Assembly: GCA_965228435.1 (NCBI GenBank)
Contig: OZ245818.1
Location: forward strand, 6,014,001-6,078,000
Length of the DNA: 64,000 nucleotides
Direction: 5' to 3'
Source of the DNA: Hoeflea_A sp965228435
GTDB lineage: Bacteria > Pseudomonadota > Alphaproteobacteria > Rhizobiales > Rhizobiaceae
Shown here: piece after piece, positions 18,231-26,579 of the stretch
Position numbering within the stretch: the first letter of the stretch is position 1
Layout of the letters: each line of letters starts with the position of its first letter
Made by a program: the position numbers and the translations under genes
Notes under the pieces: generated by a model
What the model was told of the DNA's origin: nothing
What the model saw: the letters and a program-made list of their open reading frames with translations, nothing else
Databases searched by the model: none

Positions 18231-19123
18231 TGTGCGTGATCCTGATCCAATAAAAACGTCGCAATTGCCGTTAAATCATCATCGCTCAGAAATGATGTTC
18301 CATCCCTGACAACTTCTCCCATCGATCCGCCAAAGGCATCTCCGTCCGGCAGCACACCTGTTCTTAGGGCATATTTCAGGTTTTTCACAGTCCAGCCCTT
18401 TGCAATTAACTCGCTGCTAACTATCGGTGGCGCCTTGCCACCGTCCGGTAGACCCTCGGAACCATGGAGTTCAAGTTCTGCTTGCCTCGCGCCGGCAAAG
18501 TTCCTGGGGGTATGGCACGCGCCACAATGGGCCGGCCCCTCGACAATAAATTTGCCCCTGTTCCAGCTGTCACTTTTGCCTTCGACCTGTGCATAAGGTT
18601 CTGTATCTAAAAACACCAGCCGCCAAAGTTTCAGACCAGAGCGAAAGTTGAACGGAAAGACCATGTCTTGAGGCTTTGATGGTTCATCTACGGCAGGTAC
18701 CGTTTGGAATGCCGCCCAAAGGTCGGCGATATCCTGATCCGAGAGTTTTGCATAAAATGGATATGGAAAGGCCGGATAGTAAGCATCTCCTGAAGGTCGT
18801 ATGCCCTTTCTAACGGCGACCGCAAATTCCTGAATTGTCCAGTCACCAATACCAAACTCTTTGTGGGTAGTCAGATTTGGAGAATAGAAAGTGCCAAAAT
18901 CCGTCTTGAGAGCGAGACCACCCGCTAAAGGCGCGCCACCTTTTTCAAAGTTGGTATGACAGGCTATACAGCCGGACATGCGGGCGAGATAGGCACCCCG
19001 TGAGACATCACCTTCAGGAAATGGGCCTGCATTTTCATAATTTAGCGGCCACACAGCCACGGTTGCCATCCCGGCCCCTGCAAACGCCAGGGCCAGAACG
19101 ATCATTACCTTGAGTTTTCTCAT
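18227..19123 (-). CDS. Dihaem cytochrome c
   Basis: The 298-residue protein has an N-terminal signal/anchor helix, a first haem motif CIACH (about 52-56) and a second CGACH (about 200-204). The spacing matches tandem cytochrome c domains of the dehydrogenase-associated type. It precedes and overlaps the multicopper oxidase gene, which suggests it is a direct redox partner. It starts 3 bases after the cytochrome c'-like gene. Confidence 0.92.
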   Translation of the reverse strand: MRKLKVMIVLALAFAGAGMATVAVWPLNYENAGPFPEGDVSRGAYLARMSGCIACHTNFEKGGAPLAGGLALKTDFGTFYSPNLTTHKEFGIGDWTIQEFAVAVRKGIRPSGDAYYPAFPYPFYAKLSDQDIADLWAAFQTVPAVDEPSKPQDMVFPFNFRSGLKLWRLVFLDTEPYAQVEGKSDSWNRGKFIVEGPAHCGACHTPRNFAGARQAELELHGSEGLPDGGKAPPIVSSELIAKGWTVKNLKYALRTGVLPDGDAFGGSMGEVVRDGTSFLSDDDLTAIATFLLDQDHAQ

Positions 19124-19126
19124 GGC

Positions 19127-19729
19127 TTATTTTTTTTCAAGCCGAAACTTGGTGTGGCAGGTCGAACAGGTTTGGGTGAGCGTATTGAACACTCCGTCAG
19201 CTGGCATTTTCGCCAGTTGTGCGACGTCCAGATTAGCCGATCCGCCTCCCATCATAGAGCCGCCGCCCATCATGTTTGAATTGCCGCCCCCCATCATGGT
19301 GGTGCTTTCCGTTCCCATCATGTTACCGGTGCCTGCTTGGTCTGATTTCATCATCAATCCATTCGCAGCTGCCAATTCAAGACCGTCGGCCTGAACAGAA
19401 AGTTGGTCGGCGAGTTGCTTGAATTCATCCCACCTGGACCAGATTTCCGGTTTTGCCTCAGACGCTTCCTGCAGGCTATCTTCGGGAAACAGTTTTGTCA
19501 TTGCTTCGCCGGCATGAGTTTTGATCAAGGCTGCGCCCTGAACTACCACATCGGCGTTGTATTCCGTTTCTCCCATCATCATGGAAGAGATTGTCTTGAC
19601 GGCCTTACCCATGGCCGACATCGCATCCATGCGTTCCTTGACTATTCCTGTTGCACCGCCGTGAGCGAGTGCTGCAATGGAAATTGCGGTCACAGTCGCC
19701 GCTGTGAGAAAAAACACCAATCGTTTCAT
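19127..19729 (-). CDS. Cytochrome c'-like protein with Met/Gly-rich insert
   Basis: The 200-residue protein has a signal peptide ending ALAHG, a four-helix-bundle sequence pattern and a single C-terminal haem motif, CSTCHTKFRLEKK, the arrangement of class II cytochromes (c' / c-556). Unusually, residues about 136-163 are a Met/Gly/Ser-rich insert with repeated MMGGG units, similar to copper-binding Met motifs. It heads the cytochrome-oxidase gene run. Confidence 0.88.
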   Translation of the reverse strand: MKRLVFFLTAATVTAISIAALAHGGATGIVKERMDAMSAMGKAVKTISSMMMGETEYNADVVVQGAALIKTHAGEAMTKLFPEDSLQEASEAKPEIWSRWDEFKQLADQLSVQADGLELAAANGLMMKSDQAGTGNMMGTESTTMMGGGNSNMMGGGSMMGGGSANLDVAQLAKMPADGVFNTLTQTCSTCHTKFRLEKK

Positions 19730-19793
19730 TAAGCTCGTTCCTCTTGAAATTAATGCAAATCAGCTGCCGGCTGGCAGCTCAGTTGGCCAAATC

Positions 19794-20174
19794 TCAAGAG
19801 TTCAATCGGGGAGGCGGCGGATCCCATTCGGGGCATAGTGAAAGCCATACCTCATCATTTCCCAGATGGTTGGCCAGCATTTTGTCGAGTGGCAGAATAT
19901 TGCCTGCTCCGCCAATGGCCGAAATATCGGCGCCACAATGGACGATTAGGTCGGCACCGGGGTATTTCGCAAGCTGTCCGGGTCCGATGTGAGCATGGTC
20001 TTCTGTCTGGGAACCAGTTGTCGCTGTATCTGACGCATGCTCGTGTGGTGCAGAGAGCCCATCTTCATGGGACTGCACACCTCCAGCCAGAAGCAACCCC
20101 GCGACCGCAAGCCAAAAAACGAGCAAAACCGATCCGGTCGCTATAGGTTTCTTTGACGAGGGCAATGCCATCAT
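19794..20174 (-). CDS. Small exported His-rich protein, DUF2946-like
   Basis: The 126-residue protein has one N-terminal helix (about 12-33), a His/Glu/Asp-rich stretch (SHEDGLSAPHEHASD), two cysteines (VHCGAD and SLCPEW) and the terminus CPEWDPPPPRLNS. The plan (signal, His/Cys patch, proline-rich end) matches DUF2946-type proteins of copper loci. Two ATGs (20174, 20171) are possible starts. It lies 64 bases upstream of the cytochrome c' gene. Confidence 0.55.
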   Translation of the reverse strand: MMALPSSKKPIATGSVLLVFWLAVAGLLLAGGVQSHEDGLSAPHEHASDTATTGSQTEDHAHIGPGQLAKYPGADLIVHCGADISAIGGAGNILPLDKMLANHLGNDEVWLSLCPEWDPPPPRLNS

Positions 20175-20310
20175 AATTTCTAGTCACCGATTGGAGTTGT
20201 CAGCGTGTGTTGCAGCATGTTTTGACGTCAATCCAGATTGCTCTTTCTAAGTCCAAGTTTTCCATGGTAAGGCAGCACAGATTAGATCGGACATATTTAT
20301 ATTTAACTAC

Positions 20311-20859
20311 CTAACCAATGCGGATTTTTGTATCTGAAATAAATTGATATTGTGGCACGGCGAGATTTTTTGGAGCTGGACCTTTCCGTATCCTACCTGA
20401 CTGATCGTAATGTGATCCATGGCAAGGACAAAACCAGCCATCCCAACCACCCCGATCGGAACCTTTTGCCTGACCGAGTGGAATGCAACCAAGATGAGTG
20501 CACACGCCCACGACAACGAGCCACTCCGCCTCAATTACCCGATCCGCATCCAGTTCCGGATCTTTTAAGTCAGTCAGGGGTTCTGAGCGAACCAAATCAA
20601 CAGTCTTTTGCGTTCTCCGATCGATGAATACGGGTTTTCCTCGCCATTTGACCGTAATGCGTTGCCCGAATTCCATCGAGGACAGATCTACCTCGGTGCT
20701 TCCCTGGCTCAAAACATCCGCCGATGGATTAAGTTGATCGATAAATGGCCAAAGCGCTGCCGCCGTTCCGATAACCGCCATTGCTCCGGTTGTCAGGTAC
20801 AGAAAATCACGGCGATCGGGATTTTGCCTCGCCGTTGCAGCGTTATCCACTTCCGTCAT
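20311..20859 (-). CDS. Solitary Rieske [2Fe-2S] protein, PetA-like
   Basis: The 182-residue protein matches the bc1-complex Rieske subunit: a twin-Arg anchor (DRRDFLYLTTGAMAVIG), then the cluster-binding loops CTHLGC and CPCHGSHYD. No cytochrome b or c1 gene is nearby. It follows merR by about 90 bases on the same strand and could share its promoter. Either it is an alternative Rieske for the housekeeping bc1 complex or part of a separate chain to the local cytochromes and oxidases. Confidence 0.92.
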   Translation of the reverse strand: MTEVDNAATARQNPDRRDFLYLTTGAMAVIGTAAALWPFIDQLNPSADVLSQGSTEVDLSSMEFGQRITVKWRGKPVFIDRRTQKTVDLVRSEPLTDLKDPELDADRVIEAEWLVVVGVCTHLGCIPLGQAKGSDRGGWDGWFCPCHGSHYDQSGRIRKGPAPKNLAVPQYQFISDTKIRIG

Positions 20860-20951
20860 GTTCGTCTCTTTTCAGCGCATTTTCGTTCGCCGAGTTCATC
20901 GAATTCCGGTGATTTTGTGTAAAGAGAAAGCCTCCGACAACTTGTTTGGTG

Positions 20952-21350
20952 TTACTGGGTGCGAACAGGTTCGCCGATATCATTGATGACGGGGTAGTGG
21001 GGTTTGTTATGCCCGCCGCATTTTGTTGCCAAGGCGGAAAGGGTCATTCGCAATGATACCAAAGCGGATTGTTTCCGGTCGATTTTCCCTATCATTTCGA
21101 AAGCAATCGATTTGATTTCAGCACCACTAAGGCTTTGGTCTTGGTAAAGTGACATTAACAGTCGGCATTCTTCGATAGAGAATCCTAGACTTCGTGCGCA
21201 TTGAACAAAGCGTAAAAAATGTATGTCCTCTCTTGAAAAACGTCTGTAGCCATTGGCGCTTCGTTCAGGAACCACAAGTTCGATGTCCTCGTAGTAGCGG
21301 ATCGTTTTCGGAGGAAGGTTTGTGTGTTCTGCTGCTTGACCAATATTCAT
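20952..21350 (-). CDS. CueR/HmrR-like MerR-family regulator, altered metal site
   Basis: Read from MNIGQAAEHTNLPPKTIRYYED (21350), 132 residues: the N-terminal winged helix and dimerisation helix are typical of CueR/HmrR. The C-terminal metal loop reads KCGGHNKPHYPVI. The first ligand Cys is present, but the position of the second (Cys120 of CueR) is Tyr, with a His just before it. The residue aligned with CueR Ser77 appears to be Gly. A MerR-type promoter lies upstream (21511-21541), so autoregulation is likely. Confidence 0.88.
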   Translation of the reverse strand: MNIGQAAEHTNLPPKTIRYYEDIELVVPERSANGYRRFSREDIHFLRFVQCARSLGFSIEECRLLMSLYQDQSLSGAEIKSIAFEMIGKIDRKQSALVSLRMTLSALATKCGGHNKPHYPVINDIGEPVRTQ

Positions 21351-21510
21351 TGTTTTTGTCCTGTCCCAAAGTCGTCGGTCACGTCCTATCCACTGTCTCA
21401 TGACGTGAACAAGCCACTACAATACAAACCGCGTTCCCGTATCTGAGTTTCAAGACCACTCCCAACGCTATAGCCGTCACAAACTGGGTGTTGCTGCCAT
21501 TTGCTAAATC

Positions 21511-21541
21511 AAACTAGCGGTTCCAGCTGGGGTAAGGTCAA
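21511..21541 (-). promoter_or_regulatory. MerR/CueR-type promoter of merR (and Rieske) genes
   Basis: On the minus strand, TTGACC (21541-21536) and TAGTTT (21516-21511) have a 19-base spacer that begins TTACC and ends TGGAACCGC. The spacer is very like that at 5885-5915. It lies about 160 bases upstream of the merR start. Confidence 0.66.
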
Positions 21542-21745
21542 CAGTGGTCCGCCGAGATCAATCTGTTTAAGTTCATCCAAGCCTGACATCAGTTTATCTT
21601 AAGGCATTGCCGGCAGCCGTCACCGATGAAAGAAGCACCACGTCGCAGCTACTATCATTGAATGGCCATGTTGACGCCGCTCCATTGCGCGGCGCGATTA
21701 CCTTTGGTTCTCAACGACCCACTCGCATCACTGTCATTAGGCCCG

Positions 21746-22064
21746 TCATGCCACATCTTCATCATCGAGGATGTAGCGATGGAGCGTAAACGGGAAGCCG
21801 GTGGGCGCCGCATGGTTGAAGCCGAGCCTTCCAGGCTTCATGCGCATGACCGGGCCCAGATGGCCCCGATGGTTGCCGATCGTAAGCGTCGCCGCGCTCT
21901 CAAAGACAGTCGTCGAGCCAAACCGTGCTCACAGATCTACCCGGGCGATTTCGGCGACGTCGAACTTCGGCGGGATATTCTGCTTTGGCCGTCCGTCTTC
22001 CTCAGTCTGGGCAAACACAGTTGGTACGGGCGGACTCTGTCGAACGGGGTGGCTGTGCTGTCCG
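21746..22064 (-). pseudogene. Decayed frame, probable multicopper oxidase N-terminal fragment
   Basis: One minus-strand frame runs from about 22018 to a stop at 21746 with a single in-frame TGA in the middle. It contains LGPVMRMKPGRLGFNHAAPTG, similar to the first cupredoxin domain of multicopper oxidases (GPV-R-KPG-L-N). The HWHG that should follow is lost. It sits 3' of a decayed cytochrome c, mirroring the intact cytochrome/oxidase order. The oxidase identity is tentative. Confidence 0.35.
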
Positions 22065-22520
22065 TCAGAAAGACTCCCTGTCTAATGAGTGAGGCTCCAT
22101 CGAATAGCTGCGGTTCAATTTATCATGGCGTTGCCTGATCCTATCGGGCCAGGTTCCCTTGATGAGACTCGATATCAAGATGACATTGTCGTCGGTCGGG
22201 ATGCCGTTTTAGGCGGGCATGGCTGAATTGTGGTTCTCGAGCTTCCCAGCACCTGCAACGCCCAGCTTAGTGATGTCAAACAGCACCTAATTTGTGTGAT
22301 GCTGGGTGTGGCCGGTTTCATCACGTGACCGCAGCGGTATCAATCCATCCGGTTAGGGGGAGCAGCAATCGGCAAACCTCGCCTTGGGGTGGACATCATG
22401 GCGAGAGCCACAATTCGCCTAACAACGCGGATTGCCCAGTGCCTATATGGGCGCACGATCCGGGCGGAAAACCTCGATTCCACCCGGATCTGACCCGCCA
22501 TCTGTCAGGCGGACAAAACG
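22065..22520 (-). pseudogene. Decayed monohaem cytochrome c, relative of the 16172-16642 gene
   Basis: Minus-strand frames keep recognisable pieces: ALGNPRC, then stop, then ANCGSRH where the haem CXXCH should be (second Cys now Arg), DETGHTQHHTN, stop or shift, LFDITKLGVA, LENHNSAMPA, stop, and DDNVILISSLIKGTWPDRIRQRHDKLNR. These line up in order with the intact cytochrome (DESGHTWHHTD, LFGLTKYGVA, LENFESDMP, SDEEIIAVLSFIKARWPQDIRDRHDQMNR). Several stops and loss of the haem Cys make it non-functional. Confidence 0.8.
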
Positions 22521-22569
22521 TTTCATGCCGAAAATCCGACCGGCGAGGTTTAACTTTCCATCTCTCCGG

Positions 22570-23040
22570 TCATTGACCCATCCGCAGGAAGACTGTGGGC
22601 TGTTCATCGCTACGGTCAGAATAGGCATATACGTTGTATTGGGCGTTCCTATCGAATCCCATGCCTAGCGACCCCTGCGGCATGCCGGGCACGGCCAAAC
22701 CGCGAATATCTGGTTTCTCCGACATAAGCTTTTCCACCGCATCGATTGGAACGTGCCCTTCGAGCACGTATTTGCGTTCGCCGCCGATGACCGAAGTGTG
22801 ACAGCTCGCTAATTGGTCGGTCACCCCGCCCTGCTTCTTGATCAGCGACAGGTCATTCATATCACGCGTTTCGACGGTGTAACCGGCCTCAATCATCTTG
22901 TCCGCCCAGATCTGGCAGCAGCCACACCATGGCGTTTTGAAGACGAGGATGGAGTTTTTCGGATCGGCCTCTTGCGCGGAGGCTGAAGTAAGCGTTGCGA
23001 CGGTGGCCGCAACGGCGATACCGATCATGGCTCTTTTCAT
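22570..23040 (-). CDS. DUF411 periplasmic metal-binding protein
   Basis: The 156-residue protein has a signal peptide (ending ASAQ) and a DUF411 domain with the metal motif KTPWCGCCQIW (about residues 35-45), the conserved LASCHTS and a GHVP segment. DUF411 (sometimes called CopG) proteins are common in copper and silver resistance loci and bind Cu in the periplasm. The GAAGAAGGACACTGAACT leader gives a good ribosome site. Confidence 0.9.
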   Translation of the reverse strand: MKRAMIGIAVAATVATLTSASAQEADPKNSILVFKTPWCGCCQIWADKMIEAGYTVETRDMNDLSLIKKQGGVTDQLASCHTSVIGGERKYVLEGHVPIDAVEKLMSEKPDIRGLAVPGMPQGSLGMGFDRNAQYNVYAYSDRSDEQPTVFLRMGQ

Positions 23041-23276
23041 AGTTCAGTGTCCTTCTTCTTTTTGTCGGAATGGCAACTCATGCAACGCCGATTCTGCACT
23101 ACCAGAAATATGCCGGTACGCGCCAAAAGCCGGTAGGCTGCCCAGTGCAATTGTTTTCAAGGTTAGTATTTCGGCGCTGCCAACAGTGGCCGACACAAAC
23201 ATGCGCTTTATGATCATGAGAAAACTCGATTGGCTGATTTCGCGAAGGCACCCGCACGGGTGCCAGCTACGAGAAG

Positions 23277-23615
23277 TCAGATAGCAATCGGAGGTCGGAA
23301 TGGGAGCAGGGCGATGTCGTCTTGCACGCCTCTGGCATTGACAATCCTCAGATCGGCCTCCGTTTCGGCGTAAAAGGCGATGATCGATGGAACAGCATTG
23401 TTGCAATCCATAGCACAACCGCCGATGGCATGGTGCATCTTGCTTTCCTCGAACCCACAACAATTGGCAAGCATGTCCAGCCAGCTGAATTCAGCCAATT
23501 GGGCATGACCGGTGGTATTCGCCTCGGAGCCGGATGTGCTGTCATGCATCGTGCTGGGGACGGTCATAAACGTAACCAACGCCAGAATCACGGTCATACT
23601 CAGTAAGCGCTGCAT
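23277..23615 (-). CDS. Small exported Cys/His-rich protein, DUF2946-like
   Basis: The 112-residue protein has a signal peptide (about residues 1-20), a Cys/His cluster (NCCGFEESKMHHAIGGCAMDC) and a C-terminus LLPFRPPIAI. The plan is shared with 13881-14237 and 19794-20174. It lies about 240 bases upstream of the DUF411 gene on the same strand. Copper binding is inferred from residues and neighbours. Confidence 0.6.
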   Translation of the reverse strand: MQRLLSMTVILALVTFMTVPSTMHDSTSGSEANTTGHAQLAEFSWLDMLANCCGFEESKMHHAIGGCAMDCNNAVPSIIAFYAETEADLRIVNARGVQDDIALLPFRPPIAI

Positions 23616-24111
23616 ACCAGACCATTACAGCAGTTTGGCTTCGTCTTCTAGATACTCAGCTTCACCAAAATTTGATTTGGCTCATGTCGCCTCGAACACC
23701 GCGGAGGCAGCATTTACAGATAGTGCCAGCCCATGCTTTAGCACTGAACAAATCGACACGCTGGTCAGTCTCGGTGGACATTATTTAATTCGGTGCAATG
23801 ATGCGCATCGCCGTTGATGACGAAATCCAATTGCAGTCGGTGTGAGACATCGGTATTTTGGTGTGATGGCGACAGGCAGTTATCATAAATCTCATCATCT
23901 GCAAATTGCCAGGGGGATGCGCCACGGCAACTATTTCTGAGATTAACCGCATCGTGATGATTTGGACAAACAAAGCGCTGATTGCCGCTGGGTTTCTGTG
24001 TTCCGAATGAACCGTGCTGCTACATATTTACGTGCGAAGAATTGCATACGTTGATATGTGCGGGGGTTCAAAAACTGATCGAACGTACTTGAGGTCAAAT
24101 TGTGATGTCGA
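23616..24111. other. Intergenic, no gene seen
   Basis: About 500 bases between the copper island and the pentapeptide gene. No frame has a convincing ribosome site or a recognisable protein, and no hairpin terminator was seen. Confidence 0.45.
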
Positions 24112-25008
24112 CTATTGATTGTTCGACCCAGAACCGAGTTCGGTACCAATATCAGCCCCATTTTCCTTCGCCCACTTCATGAAGCCGGCCGGGGCATTCT
24201 TGACCGAGTGAACCTTGGCGCCAGTGATTGTGACAGACTGCCAGTTTTCGATCCCATCTAGGTCGGCTCCGCGCAGGTCCGCCCGAACCATATTGGCGCC
24301 TTCCAAATTGGTCGATGAGAAGTCCGTATCTTGCAGAATCGCCGAATCCCAAAATGTACCGGATAGATTTGAACTGTAAAATGATGCTCTCGTCAGGTTC
24401 GAGAAACGGAATGCCGAGCCGGTCAAATCGATGCCGGCAAGAACTGCCGACTGAAGATTGGAATTTCTAAAGCTGACCTTCTTCAAATCGAAGTTCTCAA
24501 TATGTATGTTTCTTAAATCCGCGTCGTGCAAATTGACATAGTCGCTTGCAAAGACATTTTCGCCCTCATTGATCCTACTGCGTTCGATCACCACCAACGA
24601 TCGCACGGCTTCGGCTTTGATGCGGGGATTTGAAGAAAACTGTGGGCCATAGATTGCATGTATGGCATTGGTCCTCTCAGACTGTGTCGCCACACGGTCC
24701 TGCGCCTGGATCTGAACCTGTTGCTGTTGAAGCTGCGTTTGAAAATAAGCGTTCTGCTCCACGATAAGCGTATTTTGCCAAACTAGAACCGCTAGCGTCG
24801 CTAACCCGATCAGACCGCCGGTAACGGCAATAGTTGTCGGAGAAAAAAACATGCACCACAGCAAGGCCTTTGCTGCGGCGTCTCGCCTAGGATCTCCTGG
24901 CGGCCACTTTGGTCTTTCAACAAAAAAGTTCTGGAGCACCGAAAACAATCGATGCTCTTGGGCTATCAGCCTTGTCTCGAATTCTACCAGGCGATTGACT
25001 TGATCCAT
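24112..25008 (-). CDS. Membrane-anchored pentapeptide-repeat protein
   Basis: From the ATG at 25008 (MDQVNRLVEFE) the protein is about 298 residues. It has a soluble N-terminus, one membrane helix (about 58-76), a Gln-rich coiled stretch (QTQLQQQQVQIQAQ), then about ten A(D/N)LXX-type pentapeptide units (LHDADLRNIHIENFDLKKVS... ANMVRADLRGADLDG). Such repeats form a right-handed beta-helix. The function is unknown. The longer frame to 25188 is poor and has no ribosome site. Confidence 0.8.
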   Translation of the reverse strand: MDQVNRLVEFETRLIAQEHRLFSVLQNFFVERPKWPPGDPRRDAAAKALLWCMFFSPTTIAVTGGLIGLATLAVLVWQNTLIVEQNAYFQTQLQQQQVQIQAQDRVATQSERTNAIHAIYGPQFSSNPRIKAEAVRSLVVIERSRINEGENVFASDYVNLHDADLRNIHIENFDLKKVSFRNSNLQSAVLAGIDLTGSAFRFSNLTRASFYSSNLSGTFWDSAILQDTDFSSTNLEGANMVRADLRGADLDGIENWQSVTITGAKVHSVKNAPAGFMKWAKENGADIGTELGSGSNNQ

Positions 25009-25272
25009 CAATAAGATTCTCAGAATGATTGGAACGATTGGGCCAGTCGAATTCCTCCGCCGTGCCGTCAACAGCGATATACTATTGTAGAAATTCAAGC
25101 ATATAAAGTTGTGGTCCGATATGAAGCAACAGTTGCAGGTGTTGTCCGCTGCTCGGTTGTTAACAGTCGCCAGTTCTGCAATGAACAAGATATTTGGTAC
25201 TGTGCCCGGTCTTGAACCTTCGGCAGCGTCCAGTATTCGAGCCGTCTGGCGCGTATCACCATGGAAGCCTGA

Positions 25273-26571
25273 CTATGGCAGAGAAGGCACCGGCTTGAAG
25301 TAGACCACATCAATGGGACGCACATGTCCCTTAAGCTGTTGCGGCGGCAGCATTGTCCAATTCGGATCGTCGGCGGATTTGCCAGCGGCCAAAAGCAAAT
25401 CTTTTGAAAGTACTAGCGCACTGTCGACCTCCCGACTCAGTTTTTCCAACCTTTCGGCGACATTAACTGTGTCGCCGATAACCGTGTATTCCAACAGTTG
25501 GTCGTTTCCAAGCGCACCCGCGAACACTCTGCCGTAGTGACCTCCGATCCCAATGCTGACCGGTGGCAGACCTGCCTTTGAGCGCTCGTTAGACCAGCGT
25601 ATCGACTCCTCGAGAATGTCGAGTGCGCACTCGACAGCGCGTGCGGCGTCATCGGGCGCGGTCTTCGGTGCACCGAACACAGCCATGATGGCGTCTCCAA
25701 TAAATTTATCAATCGTGCCGTCATGCGCGAATATCGGTTTTGATAGCCGGTTTCTGTATTCGGTCAGGAAAGCTCCCAGATCACTCGGGGACATGGTTTC
25801 ACCGAGTCCCGTGAAACCGCGGATATCGACGAATAGCACAGCCGCGGATTGTCGGCAGCCAGACAAAGCAGGTGGTTGATCCGTGGCGGCTAGTTCAGCA
25901 GCGAGGTTGGGTGAAAAATAGCGTGACAACCGCGCGGTGCGGGCGGCTTCAAGAATGGAACTCATCAACAGATTTCTGGTGCGTCGTCCGATGGCAAAGA
26001 GAATCGCAGCGGCCAGTAGGACCATGGCTGGCGGAAGTATCTGAAAGATGATCATGCCTGACATGCCGGCGTGCGGTGTCATGGACATCTGGGACGTATG
26101 GTTTGCATTGTCTGCGGAAGAATTATTAGCCATTAGGACCAATCCCAGTTCAACCGAAACGATAAACAGGACGGCCGCGTAAGCGATCAGCGCTGGCTGA
26201 TAGCGCATCGATGCGTGGATGAGCACAATGAAAATCAGAGCGGAGACTGGCATCGCGAAGACGTTCGCTGCCGGCATTCCCATTAATCTCGCTAGAATTA
26301 GTACCTGGATTGCAACAAGGATAACGTCAAAAGTCACAAACCCGTAAGAGATCACCGGATGATGAATTTTGCGCCAGGCGAACAACAAACCCACCAAGGC
26401 TCCGATGCCGTAGACGGCAACAAAAGAATAGGCAATGAGATTGGTGCCCCGTTCAGCCGAGGCCAACGCAATCGCTGTGCCTAAAAGGATGAAGACCAGC
26501 AATCGGAATATGGATGACGTCTTCTCTGCTGCCAGCTCGGCACCGCGAATTTGGTTCTCAACGTCATACAT
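25273..26571 (-). CDS. Membrane class III adenylate cyclase
   Basis: Residues about 20-235 are six hydrophobic segments forming a membrane sensor. A class III cyclase domain follows from about 245. The metal-binding residues lie in FVDIRGFT and FIGDAIM, the adenine-specifying Lys in IDKFIGD and Asp in VIGDTVN, and the transition-state Asn/Arg in VNVAERLE, so it should be active and ATP-specific. The ATG at 26571 follows a weak ribosome site. A loop with HTSQMSMTPHAGMSGM in the membrane part is Met/His-rich. Confidence 0.9.
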   Translation of the reverse strand: MYDVENQIRGAELAAEKTSSIFRLLVFILLGTAIALASAERGTNLIAYSFVAVYGIGALVGLLFAWRKIHHPVISYGFVTFDVILVAIQVLILARLMGMPAANVFAMPVSALIFIVLIHASMRYQPALIAYAAVLFIVSVELGLVLMANNSSADNANHTSQMSMTPHAGMSGMIIFQILPPAMVLLAAAILFAIGRRTRNLLMSSILEAARTARLSRYFSPNLAAELAATDQPPALSGCRQSAAVLFVDIRGFTGLGETMSPSDLGAFLTEYRNRLSKPIFAHDGTIDKFIGDAIMAVFGAPKTAPDDAARAVECALDILEESIRWSNERSKAGLPPVSIGIGGHYGRVFAGALGNDQLLEYTVIGDTVNVAERLEKLSREVDSALVLSKDLLLAAGKSADDPNWTMLPPQQLKGHVRPIDVVYFKPVPSLP

Positions 26572-26579
26572 CGGTTTCA

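Noticed and set aside
22574..22605. TTGACC string on the plus strand
   Set aside because: Lies at the 3' end of the minus-strand DUF411 gene with no plus-strand gene and a poor -10; not counted in the MerR promoter set.
23044..23214. Short minus-strand frame of about 56 residues before the DUF411 gene
   Set aside because: Its end overlaps the DUF411 ribosome site and it matches nothing; could be leader peptide but evidence is too thin.
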